From Datnioides undecimradiatus (taxonomy: Eukaryota; Chordata; Actinopteri; Lobotiformes; Datnioididae): DNA of 64,000 bases. The stretch spans positions 56,668 to 120,667 of the forward strand of contig WARS01002848.1 of assembly GCA_008933995.1 (NCBI GenBank), given 5' to 3'. Below the pieces are notes generated by a model that saw only the letters and a program-made list of their open reading frames with translations, had not been told where the DNA came from and did no database searches. Position 1 is the first letter of the stretch, and each line of letters begins with the position of its first letter. This document shows positions 21,107 through 31,321 of the stretch, one piece after another. Position numbers and translations under genes: made by a program.

Positions 21107-21595
21107 TGTGCCACACAGGGGAACAGGGAAACAAATGTTGATGGACCCAATTGCAGGAATGAACACAGACAGCAGTGAAAGTATGACTGTTTTAATCAGA
21201 CAAGGGTTTGGCTTACGGATAATCAAGGCAGGCAGGGTCAGAACCAGATATTCAGTCCAAAAACATGCAAATAAATCCATAGGTAGAAGGCAGAAAACAG
21301 GCAAAAAAATCCACAAAACCACAGATCCAAACACACAGAAACACAAGGGACAAGAAAAAAAACATCGGGAGAAACTCAGGAACAGAGGCTCATTAAACAA
21401 CGATCCAGCAGAGAACAAAGGAAGTGACACAACATATATAGAGTGGGTAGTGCAGGCAAACAAGACACAGGTGAAACCAATGAACTAATCAGACACAGGA
21501 AACAAGAGACACAGGAGGGAAAAACTTTTCAAAATAAAACAGAAAGTAACCAGAAAACACAGAAAACTCAAACACAGAAACTCAGAACCATGACA
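21107..21595 (-). repeat. Solo-LTR-like copy related to the gypsy LTR
   Basis: The 489-bp segment runs from TGTGCCACAC to ACCATGACA. On the minus strand it has CTATATATG as TATA box and shares the GGCTTACGG...AAGGCAGGCAGGGTCA block and the ACACAGGTG...AAACCAATGAACTAATCA block with the 14.2-kb and 26.4-kb copies. No internal retrotransposon sequence lies on either side. A clear target duplication was not found. Confidence 0.6.
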
Positions 21596-24500
21596 TCTCT
21601 CTCTCGCTCCCATTTTTCAAATCTGAAATCATCATATAGAAATGAAGTTTTTTTTCTGTACTGTACAGTCTACTGCAAGCCATCTTGTAAGCTTTTTCTT
21701 TGCAATATGTAACTCTTTGCGACCAACGCGTGCTGGTTAATTACTATATTTTTGTAATTGAAGCGCTGCTGTATTTACTGCTTTTGTTATTTCCACCTTC
21801 AGTCACCTATAGAGAGGAGGGACGTTGCAACTAATGACTCCGTTGGTCACACAGCAATGATGGCATACACTGCAAATAGCATATCAAATCAGAATGTTTT
21901 TTTATATATATGAGATTAAATGTTATATACTGCATTTTGGGTTCAGTGATAAAAACATGGGTGAACAGATTGCTCCATGCCCAGCCTCACTGATGGATAC
22001 CGACAACTGCTCTGTTGTCTTTTCTCTCTTCAGATGTGAGTATGTATGATGTGCAGCATATAAACTTCATGGTCCTTTCACTGCTGTCCTTGACCTGCTC
22101 AAAGGCTTTGAAGCCATTCCTCCCACTGCACTGACAGGGCCACCTCATCTCCTGCTGTATTTCATGAAGCACAGCAGAATATAGTAAAAGCCATTTCAGA
22201 ATTCCCATTGATATGGAGGCATAAAAATACTCCACATTTTATAGGTCATACAAGCCTCATAAAAAATGCTTTTCCATGCAATTACAGTGCAAGATATACA
22301 AGTTCCCCTTCTTCAAGCCTTACATGACTTGAAAAACATATTTTCCAGAAGGTTCAACAATGTAATAACATGCCATTTCAAATAAAACATGAGTGGAATC
22401 TTGCTCTGTGTGACCAGTGCTGCTGAATAATGAATGGCACAGCAACCACTCATCCTTCTTGCGTCTTCAGTCGTTTTATCTCATGGCAAGCATCGCATCC
22501 ATTTTGCTCGAGAGTAAACTAAAGGTGGCAGGCAGCTCTTGGCTTCCCCTAGTAGATGCTGAGTTTGTGACAAGTTAACTCCGGTACTAGTCAGCCCCGT
22601 CGAACAGAATGGAACAAGAGCAAGCTGTTCTAGCCCATCAAGTTTAGAGGCGCATTACCTAGGAAGAGACATTCAGGAAAACAGCTGCTGCAGCAGTCTT
22701 TGGTGAAGCTGCCGACTGGTCCCGCACTCTTTCACCGAGTCCCCATGTGGCCCCTGTGACACGTCATGCAAATCCAAACGGATGCCCCCGACTTTACAGG
22801 GGAAAATTAATGTGAATTTTCTGCATTTCGAGCAGCCTGGGCAACAACACCACATGGTACCATATGGTACATGCACAGAGCCAAAAAGACGATTGGGAAA
22901 TGTTAACACAGTCATATTTGTGTGGACAAGTTTTATTAAAGCATTCAAAGCGCTGCAAGGCTGAAGTGATTTACAGAAGGCAGGTTCCTACAGGCACTGA
23001 AACATGGAACAATTACATATAGTAAATGTGGTAAAGTAGGTGTTTTCCAGTGGCAGGCACTAGAAAATAATTCAAAACCTGGTCCCCAAAATAGAGCTTC
23101 ACTCTATCTTTGTCCCACATGTCAATAGACACAGTTCCAGATAAAATAGCATGTAGCCATTTAGTTCCATTCATTTCATATTACAAAGAAATGGAGGGTG
23201 AAAAGCTTTTCCAATTGCCTGGCCTTTCACAACTGATTATACATTTCTGTCTGGAGTCTAAAATTGAGAAAAATATTAAGCAATTTGCATATTATGTCAC
23301 CTTCACCTCCTCCCCAAAATGCTTTGGTGGGAAGCTAACTGATGCACCTGAACCCAACAGAAAATTGATAATGGCTCGAAAGCGTATCATCAGAATCTGT
23401 AAAAATTAAGGAAGAGTGATGTTTACAAAAAGCAATCTGATGAGCGCTTCAAAATCAATTTCAAGCAACAAGGGTCAACGCAGCCTCCCTTGATGTGACA
23501 ATAGTACTGTAGCTTACTGCTCCCCACCTAAATAGTGGCGGGTAGATGCATGCAATTACCCAGCATAAAACACTCCTGACTCCCTCCTAATTATAAACCC
23601 TTGTGAATAATCACAGCACACTGCAATTAATGGAGCAACTCTTCAGCAGAACACTGGAGAGAGCTACAGCTTGCACTGGCAACACATTTTAATTTTGCAG
23701 ATTTCATTAGGCCTATCCGTTTTTGAAATTAGACTTGCCTTGTGATGCCATAGAGGCAGGCCTGATTACAAATCTGTCCCAACTATAATGTATGAAAAAT
23801 ACAATCAACATTTTGACCCCACACATACACACACACACACACACCAGAAACCCATTCTTAAACATATATTTTTAGGACAATATTGTGTAAATATCTACTG
23901 AAAACTAATTGAATTCTTGTTTACTTCAGACACACTGGGAAAACTGAAATCTTGGCAGATGCATAGATGGCTTTTAGATGCTGCATGCAACCAAAAATAT
24001 CACAACAGAACAATGGCTGTGCTTTACGTAGATATATTTTTGTCCTTCCAAATGTAATCAGGAAAACTGACAGTAATTTATATGTCAATAACCAGTGTCA
24101 TGGGATTAGATGACCAGTTGCTGTATGGAAGAATGTGCACAACATAATGACTATTTTCTTTCAAAATAGAAGATAACATGAACATTTTTATTTTCATCTT
24201 AGCTAGTTTATGCCTATTTTAAATAGAAACCTTTACCTAAACATTTCTGTTAATTTACAACTTATGTGAATAAAATTCCACAGTGCAAAATAATCCTGCA
24301 CTTTGAGTCCATAAAACCATATCTTATTAAAACAAATGAAAACTCCCAACAAAATTTTCTGAAATGCCTTTATTTCCAATTAAAAACTCTGGAGCAATAG
24401 TAGATTTCTTTTCTGTTGTTTTGGGAAAATATCAATTTAAAATTTAAGATTCAAATATAGGCTGAAAAAAGTCTTTGTGCTACATAAAATGTAGTGCCAG

Positions 24501-24730
24501 CTGTAACATGTTGTCTGGAAAAAGAGAGGATTTGCACAAAATGTACACACTCACTTTTTACTTAAATGAATTTCATTTTGGTTCCTACAGTTTCTGGACA
24601 GTGCACTAAAGCAATGAGGAAAGTTCTATACTAACTTAAACTGCTGATAATACACAAGAAATCAGAATGTCACTGATGATGTGATGATGTCACAATGTGT
24701 TGTGATTCTATCACTGATGATGTCACTACT
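21596..24730. other. Non-coding stretch
   Basis: No gene or element is recognised. An (AC)n run is at 23829-23844. Minus-strand open stretches near 22.0-22.2 and 22.7-22.9 kb have no recognisable domain and no convincing splice context. Confidence 0.55.
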
Positions 24731-24739
24731 TTCTGCACA

Positions 24740-24866
24740 CTACACTCATAAACACAAACTAAATACACACACACATACATACACACTATATACATACACA
24801 CAATGTACACGTGCACTCTATGTGCACGTACAACATATGCACATTCTACATACATACACACACAAT
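24740..24866. repeat. AC/ATAC-rich low-complexity tract
   Basis: Runs of ACACAC, ACATAC and TACATACACACA, interrupted; simple-sequence repeat just left of the LINE. Confidence 0.8.
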
Positions 24867-24869
24867 CAT

Positions 24870-25611
24870 ACGACTCCCGCCGCTCGTATAACATCCCAGA
24901 CGAGATAGCAAGACACCCAGGATCCTCCTGGACTGTTGTCGGATCCAGCAGGCGGAGAAGACGGAGAAGGGAGAGGAAGCAAAAGTGAGGATGCTGCTCC
25001 GGCCTACTAGCAAGGCTGAGGAAGAACCCGCACAAACCTCCCCTACCAAGTATGTTCCTCACCAACGCGAGATGTCTGATCCACAAAATGGACGAATTGG
25101 AACTACTCATCAACGGAAACCGTTACATTCAGGACTGCTGTGTTCTCATAATATCAGAGACTTGGCTTCATCCGTTGATTCCCGACACAGCTGTGCAGCT
25201 AGCAGGCCGCACAATACACCGCGGGGACCGTAACAAAGACTCCGGCAAGAGCGGGGGGGGGGGGGTCTGTGCATCTAGGTGCACAATGACTGGTCTTATA
25301 ACAGTACACTTATAAACACTGCTCCCCAGACCTAGAATACATCTCAGTTAAATGCCGTCCATTTTTCCTCCCCAGAGAGCTGACAGTAGTGATAATCACA
25401 GCTGTTTACATTCCACCATCTGCTAACGTTACTGTTCCACCCTGCCTGAAGTCCACCACAATCATTCCGGTGCCAAAAAAAAACATCCACAGACAGCCTA
25501 AAGGACTACCGCCCCATAGCACTCACGCCCATCATCGCCAAGTGCTTGGAGCGGCTGGTCCTGAAACACATTAAATCCTGCCTACCCCCCACCCTTGGCT
25601 CTCTGTAAAGA
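24870..25611 (+). mobile_element. L2-like LINE fragment with endonuclease and RT pieces, internally deleted
   Basis: The plus-strand frame from 25052 shows an AP-endonuclease-type block (LIISETWLH, then IPDTAVQLAGRTIHRGDR and a glycine-rich GGGGVC). The next frame gives LEYISVKCRPFFLPREL and VIITAVYIPPSANV. It then jumps at about 25,430 straight to the RT entry region (LKSTTIIPVPKK, then DYRPIALTPIIAKCLERLVL). About half of the ORF is missing between them, together with the rest of RT. A run of 14 G at ~25,252-25,265 shifts the frame. The fragment ends abruptly where ERV2-type sequence begins. Confidence 0.8.
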
Positions 25612-26217
25612 ACAGATACCTTCCGGGTTATTCTTGCAGATACAGAAGGAGAGATAAAGATCCAGGGACAAGAAGGTTTTCATTGTTCAGGATATGGTGT
25701 GAAGTGGATAATTGATTGATCTCAGAAATGTCTGAGATCAAAAGGGGGATTGTTGGGATACATTGCTACATTGGTTATGTGCAGAGAAGTTGATGTGCAA
25801 ACGCTTGCAATTCTTAATCACAGGAGATATGAGAGCCACACTGCTTAGACACTTAGAGTAGCAAATTGCATGGGAAAAGAGTTTCAACAGAGATATCAGA
25901 ATGAGATATTGGGGAACAGGATGTATTGCAGGGGCCAAAGAACAACTCCATTCATTGTAAAATCTACAGCTGTGGCCTTCGGAGACAGTTACTGTCTGTT
26001 TAGGTGGAAGGGCACCACAGATGCAGAAGATAGCTTTTGGTGTGGGAATATGTGGTATTGTATTCTTTTTTCTACACAGAAAACAGGAGCTATCAACAGC
26101 TGATGCTGACCACGAGAGCAGAGTCAGATTACAAGAGGAGGACACCTGCGAGAAGGAGTGTCCAGACCTGCAGCCAAGAAACAATTACACGCACATTCTT
26201 TACTTCCTACGTGTAAC
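25612..26217 (+). mobile_element. ERV2-family 3' end: terminal internal region, polypurine tract and partial LTR
   Basis: A 37-codon frame ends in TGA at ~25,723. Downstream is the purine tract AAAAGGGGGA (about 25,740-25,749), then TGTTGGGATACATTGC, the start of an LTR (25751). The LTR matches the minus-strand copies at 50,661-49,970 and 31,840-31,322, but stops after ...CTACGTGTAAC at ~26,217, before the poly(A) signal and U5. It is in the opposite orientation to the ERV2 body that follows, so it is a separate copy. Confidence 0.75.
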
Positions 26218-26284
26218 AGTTCACAGTTTATTCACAGAGAATTACTTCCCAATCAATCATATAACACACTTTATTATTGCTTAT

Positions 26285-26354
26285 CCTTAGCGATGCCTGA
26301 GATCATGCACCATGCGATATTTATCGGTGCCTCTTTTCTCTATCGGCAGAATAG
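26285..26354 (-). pseudogene. pol: ERV2 RT fragment left of the solo LTR
   Basis: After removing the inserted LTR and one copy of its AATAG duplication, the RT frame continues here with a KRGTDKYRMVHDLR block, the usual start of RT motif 1/2. Similarity is lost at ~26,285. Confidence 0.7.
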
Positions 26355-26848
26355 TGTCAGGGCTTGGTTTGGAGGTGAGAGCAGGACCCAGATGCAGGCA
26401 GGGACAAGGACACAAACGATCTTTTAACAGTTTATTTTAAGGGCTAGGCTTACGGATGGTCAGGGCAGGCAGGGTCAAAATCCAGGCAGTCATTCCAAAT
26501 AAGACATGGTAAGCAAAAATCCAAAAAAAACCCAAAAAAGCAAAACTAGAATTCCAAACTCAAAATGATCTCAAGGCAAAAAAAATCATGAACACGTGGA
26601 AACATAGCAGGAACATGGACTCTAAACTAGGAAGCAGAGCAAGAACATGGACTCTAAACTCAACAATGCACAGACAGAGAACAAAGGCAATGGCATAACT
26701 TAAATAGACAGGTGAGGGCAGGAAAACGAGACACAGGTGAGACCAATCAACTAATCAAGAACAGGAAACAAGTAGACAGAAACACACAAGGGGAACACTT
26801 TTCAAAATAAAACAGGAAACAAAACAAACTCAACTCAGAACCATGACA
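26355..26848 (-). repeat. Gypsy-family solo LTR inserted in the ERV2 RT
   Basis: The 494-bp LTR has TGTCAGGG/CATGACA ends and is flanked by a perfect 5-bp duplication AATAG (26350-26354 and 26849-26853). It is a relative of the 14.2-kb LTR. A complete LTR without internal sequence means the element was lost by recombination between its LTRs. Confidence 0.92.
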
Positions 26849-27253
26849 AATAGGCGTATTCCATCTGGAATGAGAGTGTTCAAGCACACCTGCCAGTTTG
26901 AGCCCCTCAATGGTGTCCAATATGCCTAATTCAGCTTCTGGTTTATGTTGGTATTGAGGTTGCCAAATGGGTTGTAATGCACTGTGTTGGAATTTGATAG
27001 GAGCAATGGAGGAGCAAAACCCAACGTCCGTGGGGCCCTGAGACCAAAGGTCTGTGGGTAAACTGGCCAGCATGTCCTCAGACAGTTCGTGGTCTGTTTT
27101 TTCACATCCATGAAAACATTCAATCTGTCTGTGGGTGGGAGTCCAATCTCCTACGACTGACAGCCTTTTGCACATTGGTCCTAAATCTTTAGCCTGATGT
27201 TCAGAGTGCACCATTAGAGTGATATGAGGATAGGCCTCAGAACTCAACTCATA
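26849..27253 (-). pseudogene. pol: ERV2 pol: second half of the 2H-like segment and RT N-terminus
   Basis: In the same frame as the protease, directly after a TGA (27256-27254), the strand reads ...EAYPHITLMV, the second H-x-T-L motif (His codon 27226-27224), then QAKDLGPM. It then runs into the RT entry region with SLPTDLWSQGPTDVG and ending near RWNTPI at the solo LTR. The LWSQGPTDVG block is also present in ERV1 (LWSKGSTDVG), so the two ERVs have related pol genes. Confidence 0.82.
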
Positions 27254-27541
27254 TCAGTGTTGCTGTTCATCTGTTAACTGTACAGCCGCAGCCACGCCCT
27301 CAGGACCCACTAAGATAGAATCAGATGAAATTTGCCAATGTTTGCCTTCCACCTCATTGTAGAAAGCCTGTTGATACACCTCATTATTGTCTCTATCATA
27401 GAAGAGTGTGACATGGAACGGGTCAGCAGGGGAAGCATAGGGATGCAGAGCCTGCAACCAAGGTCGCCACTGAGTGAACAAGGAAATCAGACCATTCTGA
27501 TGTGGATTCTCTGCGAGGATGAGGCCCCAATAGATGTCTGC
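27170..27541 (-). other. Predicted 2H-phosphoesterase-like domain between protease and RT of ERV2
   Basis: Layout on the minus strand: an N-terminal strand (ADIYWGLIL), a helix ending in ALHPYASPADPFHVTLFYD (first His codon 27415-27413), a central part with HWQISSDSILVGPEG and VAAAVQLT, then a TGA and YPHITLMV (second His 27226-27224). The two His lie ~63 residues apart. Strand, helix, H-x-T-x, a Gly-containing strand pair, H-x-T-x is the signature of 2H phosphoesterases (LigT, CPDase and AKAP7-like families), which act on 2',3'-cyclic or 2',5'-linked phosphodiesters. Such domains are known in some RNA viruses. The fold assignment is an inference from pattern, not from a search. Confidence 0.5.
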
Positions 27542-27958
27542 CCACGTAGAAGCCGGCGGAGTGTTGTCAGCTGCCAGCAACATGTGTGAGGTTGTGGACA
27601 GAGATGGGATGGAACAGTTCATGGAGAGTCCATTAGGGAACGTGACCATTAAACCATCAGGGCTGCATAGGACAGATGCTCCACATCTCACCAATATGTC
27701 CCTTCCCATGAGATTAACAGGACAGGATGCAGAGTTCACAAATTGGTGGTGGAAAGTTTGGCCAGCCACATGCACGGCTAGAGGTTTTGTTAGAGGCAGA
27801 GCTTCATTTTTACCCGAGAACCCAACAACATGAACAGCATCTCTAGAGAGGTCAGAAGGCATCAGTTCAGATACGATGGTGGAATATCTCGCCCCAGTGT
27901 CTACAAGGAAAGACATGTCTTCATTATTTACAGTCATGATCATGTAGGGGTCTGCCAA
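27254..27958 (-). pseudogene. pro: ERV2 protease and first half of the 2H-like segment
   Basis: The frame continues directly from nucleocapsid across a TGA at 27991-27989. The aspartic-protease active site is FLVDTGA (residues ~17-23), followed by hydrophobic strands and the conserved C-terminal NLMGRDIL (82-89), so the protease domain is complete (~110 residues). It is followed by a ~100-residue segment with the first H-x-T-L motif and ends at a second TGA (27254), with the same frame continuing beyond. The protease would mature Gag-Pol; the readthrough layout is of the murine-leukaemia-virus kind. Confidence 0.85.
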
Positions 27959-27988
27959 GCCTACATGATCAGGTGTCCTCGGGCCCCG

Positions 27989-28520
27989 TCAATAGGTCAT
28001 CGCTGGATACTGCCCCCCAGGTGGAGCTCCTGCATTTGGTGCCTGGTGTGGCGTCTGCCCCGGGCCCTGCTGAGGCCCCTGTCCCTGGAAACAATTAGGA
28101 CAGTCCCTGGCCCAGTGTCCTGGCTGTCCACAGACGTAGCATCCGTCATAGTCGTTCCCTGGTCTTCTGTTCCATCTTCCTCTCTGTTGTCCTCTGTAGT
28201 TTCCTCGGAACCTGCCCAAACCCCCACGTCCACCCGCATAACCCGCTCTCATGCCCACCATCTGATGATGATGCGGTGAAGGAGGAACCCAGTCAGGTAT
28301 GGGATATAACTCAGGTGGGTCATTAGGGGGACCTGGCTGCTGCTTACGAGCCGAATCAAGTTGCAATTTTAACAATTGAGTATGTGCATTCTGAGTTTCG
28401 GACTGTTCAGCATCAGTCTTTTGTCTGTGTATTTTTAGGTGATGAGCCAAATGCTTCTCCCACTTGGCGCAGTCACACCCTGGTATATCAGGATTGCTCT
28501 CCGGATTTGACTGACTTAGG
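27989..28520 (-). pseudogene. gag: ERV2 gag C-terminus: end of capsid and nucleocapsid
   Basis: This frame takes over from the upstream gag frame near 28,490-28,520. It shows CDCAKWEKHLAHHL, a charged helical tract, a Pro-rich linker, then a Gly/Arg-rich stretch (GGRGGLGRFRGNYRG) and one CCHC zinc knuckle CYVCGQPGHWARDC (C-x2-C-x4-H-x4-C). It ends at TGA followed by CGG, with pol open in the same frame. One knuckle plus GR-rich sequence is similar in plan to ERV1. Confidence 0.85.
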
Positions 28521-29693
28521 CATGCCTTCCATGATTGCTTTCCTGAACATTGATTGCTGTAAGGGATCAGAGCCAGGATGAGCTGTGGTGTGTCTGATAA
28601 ATGGCTCTTCCTGTTGTAACGCTGATGTTTTGGCCATAGCTTCAACTACCTCGAACTCCCCCACCTGTCTTCCCAACAGTGCTCTCCAGTCTCCCATAGC
28701 CAGTGTGTAACCCATGGTCAGTTGGCAGAATGTGTTCATCCAAGGCCCTCCCCCTTCAGTGGGAGGAGGCATTTTATCCAGCAAGCAATTCATGTCTGTG
28801 AATGAGAAGGGTTGATAAACTCTCCTTCCTGCTCCTCCATCTAGCAGTGGAGCCATCATGTGAGGCGATGACGCATGTGCTTTGCTTCGCAGATTGTGTG
28901 AGTGTGTGACTGGACCTGAACATTTAGGCTTTCTATTCCTCCCCCTTAACACCCCTGTAGTAACCAATCTAAGTTCACAAGCTCCATCCTCCTCTGCCTC
29001 TTCTTCACTAGTCTGTGTATCAGCTTCCTCCTCTGTCCCACAGCACCCATCTGTGTCTGTCTCCTCTCCCCTGCTATTAGACTGCTCCGTGAGTTGCTGC
29101 ATCTGCTTCAAAAATGAATCTCTCAGTTCTGTTACTGTGCTCTCGATCTTCTGCACCTCATCTTTAATGCTATCTGTGTCTCCTGTAGATGTGTCTCCCC
29201 GTTGTCTCATGGTGCTGAACGCTACCGTGGCTCCCTGACTGACCTGAGCTGCGTGTGTGGTCTGTGGAGTGCTAGTGGCAGTCGGATCCACCTCACTTGT
29301 CCCTGACCTCTGCCTCCACCTATCATGTCCTTCCTGTTGTAGTCTGGATCTTTCCTTCATTTCTTCCACCCTTTGTTCAGATCTAACAGTCTGTTCTTTA
29401 ATGAGCAACAACTCTTTCAGCCGCTGCTCGGCCAATTCCTCCAACAACTTCTCTTTCTGTGTCTCATCTACTTCCTCCAGCTCAAGCAGACCCTGCACTT
29501 TCATCTGTGGCATTTGGTATGGCGGTGGGTTCGAGGTGGGTAACTGAGGATACAGTGACGCAGCAGGACCCCTAGGTGGGGCTGCCATTAACTCCTTTTT
29601 CTCACTTTTTACTTCCCGCTTTTTAGGGTCGTCTGGAAAAAATGCCAGACAGGCTAGAGTGATTCTATGGATTAGTGCTCTTTTCTGATCCAT
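28488..29693 (-). pseudogene. gag: ERV2 gag: matrix end and capsid
   Basis: The 401-codon frame shows NPPPYQMP, with a PPPY late-domain motif at residues ~56-59. A strong coiled coil (~70-125, ELEEVDETQKEKLLEELAEQ onwards) follows, then acidic and Ser/Thr-rich spacers. The capsid N-terminal region has YQPFSFTDMNCLLDKMPPP and GDWRALLGRQVGEFEV. PPPY motifs recruit NEDD4-type ubiquitin ligases for budding. A stop lies directly before the ATG, and matrix-like coding (WEDLQKGKG type) continues upstream in other frames to ~30,050. The annotated ATG is therefore not the original start. Confidence 0.82.
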
Positions 29694-30060
29694 TTAACGC
29701 CTCTCTTTCTCCCACCCCCTCTTCTGGAGGAGTGAGGGATTTTTGCTCTCGTGCTCTTGTAGCTCCTTCTTTGCTGTTTTTTTTTCTAGCTTTGCAAACA
29801 GGTGGAGCAAACTCTCCCTGCCTTCCTCTGACACTCCCTTCCCCTTCTGCAGGTCCTCCCATACTTCAATCACACTGTTTGCTAAGCTTTTGTTTGTTCT
29901 CTCCTACCTCTCCACTTAGTAGTTGCTTCTTGACCTGCTTCCACTGCTCCTCTAAGCTAGGTCCCTGTGCAACCACAGCCAGTCTAGGGCCACAGCCACC
30001 ACACTCTTCGCACTCTCTGTCAAATTAACGTGTGCGGTGCAGATCTGCCTTCCATCGGTA
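29694..30060 (-). pseudogene. gag: ERV2 gag N-terminal (matrix) remnant, frameshifted
   Basis: Three minus-strand frames in succession give matrix-like pieces: VNLTESAKSVVAVALDW, then GPSLEEQWKQVKKQLLSGE, then EVWEDLQKGKGVSEEGRES. Their order leads into the capsid frame. At least two indels separate them. The original start codon was not identified with confidence; an ATG near 30,053 is a candidate. Confidence 0.5.
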
Positions 30061-31300
30061 AATATACGCACTTACTTTTCAATTGTACAATACTTACCCT
30101 TGGGTGGTCGTAGACTTTGCATGTACCACCCCTGTCAGCAGATTCTGTTTAATTTGGAGAATTTATTCCCCTCAACAGCCAGTCAGTTTGTATGGAATAC
30201 ACCCGAGCAACTGACCTTATCAGCTGTTTGCATCTCTGTTTTGAGCCAGTCAGTGTGTATGGAGTTCACCCTAGCCACTGACCCAATGAGCTGCACTCAC
30301 TTTTCAGTGAGACGTGTGGCTTATGTTAGCACCGTTAGGTTTCCACCACACGCTTTTACAACTCAGACACTCAACAGATCGCAACTGAGACACGGTTGTA
30401 TCTACCTCCCACAATTAATCCCACACAAAAACCCACACAACACCCCCGGTGGGGGACTCACTCTCTTGGGTCACTACCGGATACCTCCAATATGGAATTT
30501 CTTACAGTAGTTTGAGAATCACAAGCTCACCCTCTTCACGTCGCGGGGAGTAATAACATAAAAGATAATAACTGCGAAATCTAAACACTCTGCAGTAAAC
30601 TGTCCTGGATTACTGCTTCACGCTTGCTTCCCTGACCCGTTAATTCGAGCGGCCTCCTTATTCAACCGACACTTGCAAGACGGGACGAGGCAACTTTTTC
30701 CCGGCTGTGTATTGTTCCCTTTAATGCTTTTAGGCGCACTTCTGGGCAGCCAAGGACTCGAACCTCTTTTCCCTGGTGCCCCCGACACAGACTCCCCGCA
30801 CCCCGGACTGGCCTCACGTACGGTTATAAGAACACCGGTTACGGTGCCACGCCACATGAGCGCCCTCGACAGGTCTAGAGTCCCAGACTCACCTCAGGTA
30901 TAATTTACTGACCAATTCTTTTATCAAACAATTTAAATCAAACTCACCTAGGGAGGTCCCCTCCTCATCAGACTGTTACGTCCTGGCGGGTTTTATTTTT
31001 CAACCTCCCGGAGACCAAAATCTTGCAAGGCTCTAGCCGCCCCAGCTACTGGCCTCCACCGCGGTACAACAACGATCTCTTTCTCCAATCACTTCACCGT
31101 ATTACAGACAATGAGGACACATGGCTTAACGTTACTTTTGTTCTATATTCAATCTGCAGAAATTTGTTTAAACAGGTCTCTGCTCACCCTTTAGTTGAGG
31201 CCCCATGCAGTGTCCGTGTGTCCGAGTTGTCTGTTTCAAAACTCGCAAAAATCCTGTTTCCAAATTAAACTTTTACTCCTCTCGCCACTCTCCTGCCGTC
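30061..31300 (-). other. ERV2 5' leader
   Basis: About 1.2 kb lies between the primer site and gag with no conserved protein. Positions ~30,170-30,300 contain a diverged tandem pair of ~62 bp (AGCCAGTCAGT(T/G)TGTATGGA...). The length is large for a simple retroviral leader, so an unrecognised insertion or accessory region may be included. Open plus-strand frames here (e.g. 30,037-30,510) show no family features. Confidence 0.45.
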
Positions 31301-31318
31301 ATCACGTCGAGGTCACGA
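31301..31318 (-). other. ERV2 primer-binding site, tRNA-Trp type
   Basis: Three bases inside the 5' LTR edge, the minus strand reads TCGTGACCTCGACGTGAT. It matches the complement of the tRNA-Trp 3' end (TGGTGACCCCGACGTGAT) at 16 of 18 positions. tRNA-Trp is the primer of avian sarcoma/leukosis viruses, and the match is far better than chance at this site. Confidence 0.72.
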
Positions 31319-31321
31319 AAT

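Noticed and set aside
25738-26427. Several overlapping frames of 77-148 codons on both strands
   Set aside because: They fall in the ERV2-family LTR and the gypsy solo LTR; the same frames recur antisense in the other LTR copies and match no protein.
28882-29547. Ser/Cys-rich plus-strand frames opposite ERV2 gag
   Set aside because: They mirror the Glu/Lys-rich gag coiled-coil region on the other strand.
30037-30510. 157-codon plus-strand frame in the ERV2 leader
   Set aside because: No motif, no family likeness, and antisense to the provirus; length is compatible with chance in this GC-balanced stretch.
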